A program made the translations under genes and the position numbers. A stretch of 64,000 nucleotides of DNA from Ignavibacteria bacterium (GTDB lineage: Bacteria; Bacteroidota; Ignavibacteria; Tepidaquicellales; Tepidaquicellaceae): the NCBI GenBank assembly GCA_016716125.1, contig JADJWZ010000008.1, positions 1 to 64,000 on the forward strand. The letters run 5' to 3'. Below are positions 40,254 through 49,048 of the stretch, piece by piece. Numbering within the stretch: the stretch's first letter is position 1; each line of letters starts with the position of its first letter. The notes beneath the pieces were generated by a model. That model had not been told where the DNA came from. It saw nothing but the letters and a program-made list of their open reading frames with translations, and made no database searches.

Positions 40254-40626
40254 TTAATAATTTGGTCCTAAAGTAATATTAGGATAAACACTACTTCCTG
40301 AGTAATATTGGTTGTTTTGTCCATATTGACCAACATAAGGTCTTGCTGGATACCATGCTTTAATAGTGTAAGTATCCGTTGGCCAATTTCCGGAAAGATC
40401 ACATGTTCCATTAGTACCGGTTGTTCCTGTTTTAATTCTCGTTCCACTGGAAATTATACATCTCTACTTCTACTCCACTTTGAGTTGATCCTCCACCATA
40501 CTGATATACTGTAAGTAAAAATACAGGAACCTCTTCCTGAGAAGAAAACAAGTTACCATTGATAGCAAAAGCAGAAGCAATTGCAATAAGTAACACTGCC
40601 GACAATAAAACAATTTTCTTTTTCAT
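40254..40626 (-). CDS. S7: small secreted protein (type A; one frameshift)
   Basis: The first 60 residues match the family (signal peptide, then VYQYGGGSTQSGVEVEMYN). One extra A near 40450 (GGAAATTATACAT instead of GAATTATACAT) breaks the frame. Beyond it, the sequence encodes the usual GTTGTNGTCDLSGNWPTD-like segment, WYPARPYVGQYGQ and LGPNY, ending at 40254. Probably an assembly indel. Confidence 0.75.
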
Positions 40627-40694
40627 TTTTCTAAATTAATTTAATTTATTAAATAGTGAATAAAAACTGTAAAAATTAAAAAATATCTTGTTGT

Positions 40695-40750
40695 CTAAGG
40701 TGATCTACTCATGTCAACATCCTCCTTCTGCAATTAAAAACGTTTATAAA
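40695..40750 (-). promoter_or_regulatory. Conserved 5' leader 6 with AGGAGG and mini-ORF (MSRSP)
   Basis: GAAGGAGG precedes ATG AGT AGA TCA CCT TAG (40712-40695), 69 nt before S7. Confidence 0.72.
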
Positions 40751-41302
40751 AATTTATTTGTTAATTGCCATTCTTACTGAAATATGTTAATCAATTCACT
40801 GACGCAGTATTGGGTTCATTAAATGTTTATGCCTCACAAATGATCATCCATATCTATGGAATTTCTAAGAACCTACAAAAATGTTATAATGGAATCAAAG
40901 AAATTTTTTGAATGATAATGCTCTCAGAGAGGTAGTTGGAGATTTGACAATAAATACGTCATATTCATCAGTTTAATCAATAATTTGAGCTGAAATTTTT
41001 TAGTTTGAAATTGTTTCAAATCAGGTATTATTAATTTAAAATTATGTTATAAATTAATAATATTTTTTAGCCGTAAACATTAATCTGTTTGAAGAATTTC
41101 TGTAACTGCATTTAGAAGACAATATTAAAATGTATTATAATCTTAAAAGCTTTCCACTTAGGCGTCAGGACTTTCGTCAGAATCATTCAAATTCTTTGTG
41201 TCGGGACCTGATTTACGCTGAGATAATTTAAGATTTGAAGTGCATGAGAAAATAAAACTTCGCGAAGCGGCAGTCAATTAGGTAAAGGAAATTAATCCGG
41301 AA
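40751..41302. repeat. Repeated intergenic block, copy 4
   Basis: It is nearly identical to the copies at 32.3, 35.1 and 37.9 kb, with a small deletion near 40940 (GGAATTCA lost). No gene is seen. Confidence 0.7.
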
Positions 41303-43015
41303 TTATTTTATCAGATTCATCTTCGTAGTAGTTGAATAATCTCCACTTTGCAGCCGGCAAAAATAAATCCCGCTCGATAGTCCGCTGCCGTCAAAGCTTA
41401 CCTGATACGTTCCGGGATTTAAACTTTCATTTATTAAAGCTGATAATTCTCTTCCAAGCATATCAAATACAACAAGTCTTACATTACCTTTTTTCGCTAT
41501 ATCGAACTTGATGCTTGTAGCCGGATTAAACGGATTTGGAAAGTTCTGATAGAGATTGTATGATGCGGGAACATTTGTATTCATAGGCTGAATACCGACC
41601 GGCTCGTCTGGCGGGATGAAGCCGTATTGATTTGTTCTGTAACGGTCATGACCGTATTGAGGCCAGGGGAAATCTTCGTTTGTATATGGAATGCCGGGGA
41701 TAGTCCATATGTGCAAATATGTTTCTCTATCTGTCAAAGTTGAAAGAGCAATTAATTCAACTGAACCATCATTGTTAAGATCTGACAAGGATATGGCATT
41801 TACTAGTCCTGTTGGTCTCAATGGCGACCATGATAAAGGAGAACCATCTTTAAAGTATGCATAAACAGAACCAAACCCAGACGGATTTTGAGCAGTCCAG
41901 GTATTTGCTGCGATATTAAGTTCTGTGTTTGATGTGATTTTTCCAATAACCGGTGTCGCCCAATGTTCGCCAACACCTTCGTTTGGCCAGCCCGAGAGCT
42001 TTTTCATTCGATTCGAGTAAACCGAGAGACTGGACGGATTACCTTGGTTACCATTGGCAAATTCAATTGTTCCATCATATTCAAAGTCTCCCGCAACAAG
42101 GGTCCCCAATCCATTTAAAACCGAATTATATCCAATTTCAACAATCTCACCCATGATATTATATTTGATGAGTCTATTTTTACTAATACCTCCAATAGCA
42201 TTAGTTCTTGTAGACATTAAAATCATAGTAGAGTCGCTATTGTTTTTATTTAAAATGATCGTAGGTGAAGCTCCCCAGTTATAATAACCTGAATCTGAAT
42301 ATACGGGCCAACCGGATGAAAAATTTTCACCATTGCTCTTGAATATTCTCATGCTGGAAGAATCGACATTACCCGAAAGTATTTTAAGTGAGGGAACAAT
42401 TATTTCTGCAAATCCATCATTATCGATGTCACCAATTGCCGGATTGGTTTGAAATATTCCTGCAATATATCTTGGCCAGCCGGCTTTCATTTTTCCTTTA
42501 AAATTAAATACAGCAATTTCATTCTTCTTGCCGGTTATAATTTCTAGAGTTCCATCATTATCTAAATCATATAAGTTAACTGGCTTAAAGGGGTTGACGT
42601 CCCCATCACTATAAGGAATTGGAAATCCCGGGGAAAAATTGCCATCCTTATCCAACACAATAATTGAATTTGTTGTTCTTAAAATTATTTCAAGATATCC
42701 GTCTCCATTAAGGTCTCCGGATGCAATACATAAAATCAATTCATTAAAAGACTTTGGAAAATTAGAAAAATTTGTACCATCACTTTTTATAATATGAAGC
42801 AAAGGTAAATTGGATCCGAATATATCAACAGTAAAAAAGATAATTTCTTTCTGACCATTTCTGTCAATATCTGCAATTAAAGGTACGCCTGCTTTTTGAA
42901 ATGGTGATCGGAGAGAATCGGCAATTATTGGATAACCTGAGAAATAATAAGGAGTCTGCGGAACAATATTGTCCGACAGCATCAGTGTAAATAATAATAT
43001 CAGGCTAAATTTCAT
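41303..43015 (-). CDS. L7: FG-GAP T9SS cargo (type C)
   Basis: The start is placed at ATG 43015 (MKFSLILLFTLMLSDNIVPQ), giving 570 aa with a good signal peptide; an upstream in-frame ATG at 43090 would overlap S8 and lacks one. Type C is marked by TPYYFSGYPIIADSLRSPFQ, WPNEGVGEHWATPVIGKI and KNRLIKYNIMGEI. Blade loops include DIDRNGQKEI, DLNGDGYLEI, DLDNDGTLEI and DIDNDGFAEI. The sorting domain ends TTTKMNLIK. The closest relative is the broken L9. Confidence 0.9.
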   Translation of the reverse strand: MKFSLILLFTLMLSDNIVPQTPYYFSGYPIIADSLRSPFQKAGVPLIADIDRNGQKEIIFFTVDIFGSNLPLLHIIKSDGTNFSNFPKSFNELILCIASGDLNGDGYLEIILRTTNSIIVLDKDGNFSPGFPIPYSDGDVNPFKPVNLYDLDNDGTLEIITGKKNEIAVFNFKGKMKAGWPRYIAGIFQTNPAIGDIDNDGFAEIIVPSLKILSGNVDSSSMRIFKSNGENFSSGWPVYSDSGYYNWGASPTIILNKNNSDSTMILMSTRTNAIGGISKNRLIKYNIMGEIVEIGYNSVLNGLGTLVAGDFEYDGTIEFANGNQGNPSSLSVYSNRMKKLSGWPNEGVGEHWATPVIGKITSNTELNIAANTWTAQNPSGFGSVYAYFKDGSPLSWSPLRPTGLVNAISLSDLNNDGSVELIALSTLTDRETYLHIWTIPGIPYTNEDFPWPQYGHDRYRTNQYGFIPPDEPVGIQPMNTNVPASYNLYQNFPNPFNPATSIKFDIAKKGNVRLVVFDMLGRELSALINESLNPGTYQVSFDGSGLSSGIYFCRLQSGDYSTTTKMNLIK

Positions 43016-43025
43016 GTTTAAAAAT

Positions 43026-43050
43026 GGAACAGGCATTTTGTGCTTGTTCC
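43026..43050 (-). promoter_or_regulatory. S8-L7 intercistronic hairpin (divergent stem)
   Basis: On the minus strand GGAACAAGCA pairs with TGCCTGTTCC (one A-C mismatch) around CAAAA. The sequence differs from the type A and B hairpins but position and shape match. Confidence 0.68.
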
Positions 43051-43073
43051 TGAAATGGAATTCCTTTAAAAAT

Positions 43074-43442
43074 TTAATAATTTGGTCCAAGTACTATAAC
43101 TTCATCGTTATCATTATCATGATAAAAACCCAGCAAAGATCCGGATTGTCCATCATTGGGCTGCGGCGGATAATAGGCATACACATTATAAGTTCCGGTA
43201 GCTAATGTAGTATAACACCAACCGTTAACATCAGTCGTACCGGAAAACTGGAGAGTTGTTCCAATAAAATACTTTACTGATGCTCCTTGTTGCGGTGAAC
43301 TTCCTCCATACTGCATTACCCGAATGTTGAATGCAGGAAGCGGAAGCGGTTCTGAATTTGCTTTCGACGAAATTGTCTCATTGACTGCAAATGTTGCAAT
43401 CGCTGCAAGTACTATTGCTGTTGATATTAATATCTTTTTCAT
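43074..43442 (-). CDS. S8: small secreted protein (type C)
   Basis: The 122-aa protein has a distinct signal peptide (MKKILISTAIVLAAIATFA) and mature N-terminus (KANSEPLPLPAFNIRVMQYG), then GTTDVNGWCYTTLATGTYNV, YAYYPPQPNDGQSGSLLG and LGPNY. It lacks its own leader and starts 82 bases after the L8 stop, so it is probably the third gene of the leader 7 transcript. It precedes type C L7. Confidence 0.85.
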   Translation of the reverse strand: MKKILISTAIVLAAIATFAVNETISSKANSEPLPLPAFNIRVMQYGGSSPQQGASVKYFIGTTLQFSGTTDVNGWCYTTLATGTYNVYAYYPPQPNDGQSGSLLGFYHDNDNDEVIVLGPNY

Positions 43443-43524
43443 TTTTTATAATTAATTTAAGTTAGTAAATAGTGAGTAGAAACTTTAGAGATTATAAATC
43501 TTCATAATCTCTTTTCTCGTAAAT

Positions 43525-45237
43525 TTATTTTATCAGATTCATTTTCATAGTAGTTATATAATTTTCACTTTGCAGCCGGCAAAAATAAATCCCGCTTGAT
43601 AGACCGCTTCCGTCAAAGCTTACCTGATATGTACCGGGATTTAAACTTTCATTTATTAAAGCTGATAGTTCTCTTCCAAGTATATCAAATACAACAAGTC
43701 TAACATTACCTTTTTTCGCTATATCGAACTTGATGCTTGTAGCCGGATTAAACGGATTAGGGAAATTTTGGTAAAGATTGAATGATGCCGGGACATTCGT
43801 ATTCATAGGCTGAATACCGACCGGCTCATCAGGCGGGATAAAGCCGTGTTGATTGGATCTGTAACGGTCATGACCGTATTGAGGCCAGGGGAAATCTTCG
43901 TGTGTGAAGGGAATGCCGGGGATAGTCCAGACGTGGAGAAATGTTTCATTCCCGGTTCGAGTAGAAGTCGCAATTAACTCAACCGATCCGTCATTATTTA
44001 GATCAGCAAATGAAACTCCATTAACTAACCCTTCAGGTCTGAGTGGTGACCAGGGTAAATTAACTCCTTCCGGTGTATATGCATAAATATACCCATACCC
44101 ATTTGGATTAAATGTATGCCATGTATTTGTTACTACATTGAGATTATTTCCAAAGGTCAGTTTCCCTATCATTCCTGTTGCCCAATGTTCACCCTGTCCG
44201 TAATTTGGCCATCCAATAACTTGATTCAATGATTTATCAAATGCTGAAAAAGTTGATCCGTATTGAGTTCCTGTAGCAAATTCTAAATCTCCATTTCGGT
44301 TTGCATCTCCCATTACAAGTGTTCCATAATCCATATATGCGCTATAATATTCAGTGAATAGTTTGTTTCCCTGAAAATCAAGCTTTAGAAACTTGTGCAA
44401 TTCAAAACCTTGAGTGTTAAATTTATCTAAGACAACATTAAAAAAGGATAAACTCGGATCATTAGGGTGAATGAATAATGAAGGTGACGAACTCCATGAA
44501 AAATATAGTGAATCAAAAAATATAGGAAAATTGTTTGAATAAATTTCACCATCATGTTTGAAAATATGCACTGCGCCGGAATCAACAAATTGATTCACAA
44601 GCTTAAATGATGTAAATATCAATTCGCCATAGCCGTCACCATTAATATCTCCAATTGCCGGATTGTAATTTGCTCTGCCGGGGATATATCTTGGCCACCC
44701 GTTTCTTTTAGAGCCATCATGGTTGAAGATAGAAACATTATTATTCTTGCTGACAATAATTTCAAGCTTTCCGTCATTATCAAGATCATATAAACTGATA
44801 AATTTAGTCGGGAAAACATCTCCATCACTATAGTTTACAGGAAAACCGGGAAGTGAATTTCCAAATCTGTCTATTACATCAAATGAAAAAGCCATTCTTA
44901 AGACAATCTCCAGAAAACCATCTCCATTAACATCACCTGATGCGACATCATGTATCAGCTCATTGTATCCTTTAGGGAAATTGGCAAAATTTGTTCCGTC
45001 ATTATTCAAAACATAAAGATAGAGAGGCGGATTTGCTATACCTTCATAATCAAGAACAACAAAAATAATTTCTTTCTGACCATTTCTATCAATATCAGTA
45101 ATTAATGGAATTCCCGCTTTTTGAAAGCGTTTCCGGTTGTCATCAACTGTAATGGGATAATTATTGTAATAAACCGGAGTCTGAGACAACGTAGTCTTCG
45201 CAATTAGTATTAGAATTAAGATTAATATTTTTTTCAT
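43525..45237 (-). CDS. L8: FG-GAP T9SS cargo (type B)
   Basis: The intact 570-aa protein starts MKKILILILILIAKTTLSQ, then TPVYYNNYPITVDDNRKRFQ. It shares type B marks with L5 over most of its length (WPNYGQGEHWATGMIGKL, NTWHTFNPNGYGYIYAY). Loops include DIDRNGQKEI, DVNGDGFLEI, DLDNDGKLEI, DINGDGYGELI and DANRNGDLEF. The sorting domain carries RELSALINES, shared with L7 but not L5. Confidence 0.92.
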   Translation of the reverse strand: MKKILILILILIAKTTLSQTPVYYNNYPITVDDNRKRFQKAGIPLITDIDRNGQKEIIFVVLDYEGIANPPLYLYVLNNDGTNFANFPKGYNELIHDVASGDVNGDGFLEIVLRMAFSFDVIDRFGNSLPGFPVNYSDGDVFPTKFISLYDLDNDGKLEIIVSKNNNVSIFNHDGSKRNGWPRYIPGRANYNPAIGDINGDGYGELIFTSFKLVNQFVDSGAVHIFKHDGEIYSNNFPIFFDSLYFSWSSSPSLFIHPNDPSLSFFNVVLDKFNTQGFELHKFLKLDFQGNKLFTEYYSAYMDYGTLVMGDANRNGDLEFATGTQYGSTFSAFDKSLNQVIGWPNYGQGEHWATGMIGKLTFGNNLNVVTNTWHTFNPNGYGYIYAYTPEGVNLPWSPLRPEGLVNGVSFADLNNDGSVELIATSTRTGNETFLHVWTIPGIPFTHEDFPWPQYGHDRYRSNQHGFIPPDEPVGIQPMNTNVPASFNLYQNFPNPFNPATSIKFDIAKKGNVRLVVFDILGRELSALINESLNPGTYQVSFDGSGLSSGIYFCRLQSENYITTMKMNLIK

Positions 45238-45252
45238 GTCAAATATTTTTAA

Positions 45253-45277
45253 AGCAGGTAATTGAATTATTACCTGC
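45253..45277 (-). promoter_or_regulatory. S9-L8 intercistronic hairpin
   Basis: GCAGGTAAT pairs with ATTACCTGC around AATTCA, a perfect 9-bp stem preceded by an A run on the minus strand. Confidence 0.7.
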
Positions 45278-45296
45278 CTTTTTTCAAGTTAATAGA

Positions 45297-45671
45297 TCAA
45301 TAATTTTGTCCCAGGGTTACTGATGTGACTATGTTCGCTCCGGAATAAGTGAACCCGTTTTGTCCGTTTTGCCCGTCATTAGGTCTTGCAGGATACCAGG
45401 CTTTAACTGTATAGTTTCCTAAAGCATAAGGCCATTCCCGAGAATAAATTCCATCTGTTCCTGTTGTTCCGGAAAATAATTCATTATTTCCCGAATCATA
45501 AACTACAATCTCTGTACCCATTTGAGTCGAACCACCTCCGTATTGATAAACAGTTACTTTAAAATTCGGTAATGGATTTTCGGAATTTGAAAATAAATTT
45601 CCGTTAATGGCAAAAGCAGAAACAACTGCAATTAATAATACTGCCGACATTAAAACAATTTTCCTTTTCAT
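45297..45671 (-). CDS. S9: small secreted protein (type B)
   Basis: The 124-aa protein is close to S6 (FSNSENPLPNFKVTVYQYGG, YSREWPYALGNYTVKAWYP). It ends LGQNY, the one exception to LGPNY. Leader 7 lies 70 bases upstream and L8 follows. Confidence 0.85.
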   Translation of the reverse strand: MKRKIVLMSAVLLIAVVSAFAINGNLFSNSENPLPNFKVTVYQYGGGSTQMGTEIVVYDSGNNELFSGTTGTDGIYSREWPYALGNYTVKAWYPARPNDGQNGQNGFTYSGANIVTSVTLGQNY

Positions 45672-45740
45672 TTTTCAAAATTAATTTAAGTTAATAAATA
45701 GTGAATAGAAACTATAAAGATTAAAAACATATCTTGACGT

Positions 45741-45800
45741 CTAAGTTGATCTAATCATTTCATCATCCTCTTTTCGCGTTTAAAAACGTTTATAAAAATT
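45741..45800 (-). promoter_or_regulatory. Conserved 5' leader 7, variant (AGAGG; mini-ORF MIRST)
   Basis: Here the Shine-Dalgarno-like run is AAAAGAGG and the mini-ORF is ATG ATT AGA TCA ACT TAG (45758-45741), 70 nt before S9. Both halves of the possible stem carry a substitution. It begins right after the orf69 stop at 45803. Confidence 0.65.
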
Positions 45801-45802
45801 TA

Positions 45803-46012
45803 TTAAGGTAAATCCCAAACATACGGAACTATGTTAATCAGTTCACTGCCGCAGTATTCATATTTCCACCAGCGGCCGTTTACAAACATTATTTCAAAGT
45901 GATAATCCTCGCATAACATTATGGTAACTGTTAATTTTTTAATTTCAGACTCCGTCGTTTTAGTAATTGCAAAAGAGAACAGGATCATTATAACAAAGGC
46001 TATAGTTTTCAT
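45803..46012 (-). CDS. orf69: small secreted protein, function unknown (copy 1)
   Basis: The 69-aa product has an N-terminal signal-like segment (MKTIAFVIMILFSFAITKTT) and a mature part with Cys, Trp and Tyr (VTIMLCEDYHFEIMFVNGRW, WKYEYCGSELINIVPYVWDL). The two Cys could form a disulfide. It ends just before leader 7. A copy with few substitutions lies at 48839-49048, and decayed 3' ends remain in the four repeated intergenic blocks, so it was once part of the array unit. Confidence 0.65.
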   Translation of the reverse strand: MKTIAFVIMILFSFAITKTTESEIKKLTVTIMLCEDYHFEIMFVNGRWWKYEYCGSELINIVPYVWDLP

Positions 46013-46158
46013 AATTTATAAAAAGAGTTAAATTCTTATTACAAAAGTACAGATAACTTTTTAGAATAAAAAAAATATTTTATTTGATTTGCAGAGTGAA
46101 GGTTTATATGCTTTCTATTAAATTGAGTTGTAATTAGCTTTATTTAATAAAATTTGCA

Positions 46159-46440
46159 GAGTATGTATGAACTGTTAAAATTCTGAGAAAGGAAGAATTA
46201 CCGGAATTTGAAGCGTATCTAAACTCGCCTTTTTTAAATTCGAGCGAAGTCATTAAGGAGATATTCAAAATTTTGCTCAGGTATTATCCGGAATTTGATC
46301 CGTTAAAAATAAATTATAGGATTCTCTCACGAATGAAAGTTATTGATAAATTTTATGGGGAGAGTGAGATCAGAGCTTACATTTCCAAGCTGAATAGAAA
46401 GTTACTGGAGTTTTGACAATAAAAAAATTTAATGAAAGCG
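46159..46440 (+). pseudogene. Truncated duplicate of the helical protein at 49195
   Basis: The sequence matches 49195-49510: after a damaged start (GTATGTATGAACTGTTAAAAT, one base short) it reads EELPEFEAYLNSPFLNSSEV, then PEFDPLKINYRILSRMKV and stops. The similarity ends near 46475 (DELQIDVF), just before the terminator at 46531. It is the broken edge of a segmental duplication that also copied orf69 and leader. Confidence 0.75.
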
Positions 46441-46530
46441 ATTTTCTGAAGGATGAACTTCAAATAGACGTTTTTGCGGGACCGAACTGGTATCTATAGA
46501 GCCTAATTCTGGGATTAATTATAAAATCTT

Positions 46531-46556
46531 AGCGGAGTTAGGAGCTCCGCTTTTTC
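46531..46556. terminator. Terminator hairpin between convergent genes
   Basis: AGCGGAG (46531-46537) pairs with CTCCGCT (46545-46551), followed by TTTT on the plus strand and preceded by AAAAT, so it could act in both directions. It lies between the truncated plus-strand duplicate and the 3' end of L9. Confidence 0.75.
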
Positions 46557-46577
46557 ATGTATTTTATATTTCTGTGT

Positions 46578-48294
46578 CTATTTCGCCATTATCATCCGCT
46601 TAATTTCAGTAAAGCTGTCCGTCGATAATTTATAAAAGTATACACCGCTTGATAAATTGTTACCGTCAAAGCTTACCTGATATGTTCCGGGATTTAAACT
46701 TTCATTGATTAAAGTTGATAATTCTCTTCCAAGCATATCAAATACAACAAGTTTCACATTACCTTTTTTCGCTATATCGAATTTTATGCCCGTGACCGGA
46801 TTAAAATGGATTAGGAAGTTCTGATAGAGATTGTATGAAGCGGGAACATTCGTATTCATAGGCTGAATACCGACCGGCTCGTCTGGCGGGATGAAGCCGT
46901 GTTGATTGGATCTGTAACGGTCATGACCGTATTGCGGCTAGGAAATCTTCGTGTGAAGGGAATGCGGGGATAGTCCACACATGGAGATAAGTTTCATTGG
47001 AGGTCTTTGAAGAGGTTGCTATTATTTCTATTGAGCCATCATTATTAAGATCCGCCAATGACATAGCTTCTACCAATCCAATGGGGCGGATAGGTGACCA
47101 GGGCAGTTGTGAACCATCTTTGTTATATGCATAAATAAATCCATATCCTAAAGGATCATAAGCATACCAATTATTGGCTGCGATGTTAAGTTCTTTATTA
47201 TATAAGAGTTTTCCAATAACCGGTGTTGCCCAATGCTCACCAACACCTTCATTTGGCCAGCCGGACAACTTTATCATTCGATTCGAATAAACAGTGAGAC
47301 TAGATGGATTCCTTGGTTACCATTGGCATATTCTATTGTTCCATTGTCATCAATGTCACCGGAAACCAGAGTCCCAATCCATTAAGTACAGAATTATATC
47401 CGATATCTACAATCTCACCAATGATATTGTATTTTATAAGCCGATTTTTACTAATACCTCCGATAGCGTTTGTTCTTAGTTGACATCGCGATCACATTAG
47501 AGTCGACATTGTTTTTATTTAAAATGATTGTAGGTGAAGCCCCAGATTATAATAACCTGAATCAGAATAAACGGGCCAATCTGAAGAGAAATTATCTCCG
47601 TTTCTCTGAAAATTCTAATGGCAGAAGAATCAATTACACCTGATGTAAATATCTTATGAGTTGCAGCGACTATCTCCCCATATCCGTCTTTGTCAAAATC
47701 ACCAACGGCCGGATTTGTCCGCATAACGCCCGCTATATATCTTGGCCATCCTTGTCTGAGAACTCCGTCAAAATTGTAAACTGCAATTTGATTATTCTTA
47801 CTTACAATTAATTCAAGCTTCCCGTCATTATCAAAATCATAAAGACTTATGGGTTTTGAAGGGTTATAATCTCCGTCATTATAAGAAATAGGAAATCCGG
47901 GCAAGTGATTTCCGAATCTGTCAATTACATCTATTGAATTAGTCAGCCTGACAGCAATATCCAAATACCCGTCTCCGTTAACATCTCCGGAAGCAATGCA
48001 GAGGAGAACTTCATTAAACCCTTTCGGAAAACCGGGAAAGTGTGAACCGTCACTGCGGATCACATACAAAAATCCTGCAGGACTTGCAACACCGTTATAA
48101 TCAACCGAAAAAAAGATTATCTCCTGATGATTATCTTTGTCTATATCAGCTATAAGCGGTATTCCGGATTTTTGGAAAGGAGCTCGTTGAGAATCTAAGA
48201 TCACCGGATAACCAGGATAATAAAATGGAGTTTGTGCAGTTACACTTTCTTGAAAAAGTAATATTACAAATAATATATATGTTTTAATTCTCAT
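46578..48294 (-). CDS. L9: FG-GAP T9SS cargo (type C; several frameshifts)
   Basis: Open pieces are 48294-47515, 47277-46921 and 46859-46578. Relative to L7, single bases are missing near 47612, 47540, 47470, 47380, 47310 and 46940. The N-terminus is a good signal peptide (MRIKTYILFVILLFQESVTAQ) followed by TPFYYPGYPVILDSQRAPFQ. Loops DIDKDNHQEI, DVNGDGYLDI, DFDNDGKLEL and DFDKDGYGEI are seen. Its sorting domain ends in SGVYFYKLSTDSFTEIKRMI, unlike the FCRLQSG ending of the other L genes. The density of breaks suggests real decay, though assembly error remains possible. Confidence 0.75.
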
Positions 48295-48305
48295 GATTTA
48301 AAGAT

Positions 48306-48330
48306 CGAACAGATAAAAATTATCTGTTCG
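48306..48330 (-). promoter_or_regulatory. S10-L9 intercistronic hairpin (divergent stem)
   Basis: CGAACAGATAA pairs with the facing TTATCTGTTCG around a short AT loop. The AGATAA/TTATCT core and CGAAC/GTTCG base differ in sequence from other copies but keep full pairing. Confidence 0.75.
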
Positions 48331-48342
48331 CTATATTCAATT

Positions 48343-48708
48343 TTAATAATTAGGACCCAAAACTATTGTTTCATTGTCGTTACTGTCGTGATAGTAACCT
48401 AACAAACTTCCTGACTGACCATCGTTAGCTGGAGCCGGGTAATAAACATACACATTATATGTATCGGTAGCCAATGTTGTATAACACCAACCGTTTGAAT
48501 TCGTTGTTCCTGTAAAGACCGTGCTGCCACCGACCATATTTACTTGAGCGTCAACCTGTGGACTGGTGCCACCATACTGCATAACCCGAATGTTGAATGC
48601 AGGAAGCGGAAGCGGTTCTGAATTTGCTTTCGACGAAAGTGTTTCATTGACTGCAAATGTTGCAATCGCTGCAAGAACTATTACTGTTGAAATTATTATC
48701 TTTTTCAT
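48343..48708 (-). CDS. S10: small secreted protein (type C)
   Basis: The 121-aa product shares the type C signal peptide and KANSEPLPLPAFNIRVMQYG with S8. Its loop region differs (TSPQVDAQVNMVGGSTVFTG) and it has PANDGQSGSLLGYYHD and LGPNY. It precedes type C L9. Leader 8 is 70 bases upstream. It is the first S gene of the array in transcription order. Confidence 0.85.
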   Translation of the reverse strand: MKKIIISTVIVLAAIATFAVNETLSSKANSEPLPLPAFNIRVMQYGGTSPQVDAQVNMVGGSTVFTGTTNSNGWCYTTLATDTYNVYVYYPAPANDGQSGSLLGYYHDSNDNETIVLGPNY

Positions 48709-48777
48709 TTTTCTAAATTAATTTAAGTTAATAAATAGTGAATAGAAACTATAAAGATTAAAAACATATCATGATGT

Positions 48778-48837
48778 CTAAGGTGATCTTATCATGGCAA
48801 CATCCTCCTTCTACATTTAAAACGTTTATAAAAATTT
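48778..48837 (-). promoter_or_regulatory. Conserved 5' leader 8 with AGGAGG and mini-ORF (MIRSP)
   Basis: GAAGGAGG precedes ATG ATA AGA TCA CCT TAG (48795-48778), 70 nt before S10. It starts directly after the orf69 copy at 48839. Confidence 0.72.
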
Positions 48838-48838
48838 A

Positions 48839-49048
48839 TTAAGGTAAATCCCAAACATACGGAACTATGTTAATCAGTTCACTGCCGCAGTATTCATATT
48901 TCCACCAGCGGCTGTTTACAAACATTTTTTCAAAGTGATAATCCTCGCATAACATTATGGTAACTGTTAATTTTTTAATTTCTGACTCCGTTGTTTTAGT
49001 AATTGCATAAGAGAACAAGATCATTATAACAAAGGCTATAGTTTTCAT
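48839..49048 (-). CDS. orf69: small secreted protein, function unknown (copy 2)
   Basis: The 69-aa product differs from copy 1 at only a few residues (FSYAITK, FEKMFVNSRWW). The near-identity extends into both flanks, so it belongs to the 45.67-46.45/48.71-49.5 kb segmental duplication. It heads the array on the minus strand, divergent from the helical gene at 49195. Confidence 0.65.
   Translation of the reverse strand: MKTIAFVIMILFSYAITKTTESEIKKLTVTIMLCEDYHFEKMFVNSRWWKYEYCGSELINIVPYVWDLP

Noticed and set aside
43016..43090. Longer N-terminus for L7
   Set aside because: The extra 25 residues overlap S8, contain no signal peptide and cover the intercistronic hairpin; the ATG at 43015 gives a proper signal peptide.
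23620..49048. Diversity-generating retroelement or phase-variation invertase locus
   Set aside because: No reverse transcriptase, template repeat, invertase or site-specific recombinase gene is seen; variation among copies is explained by duplication and conversion.
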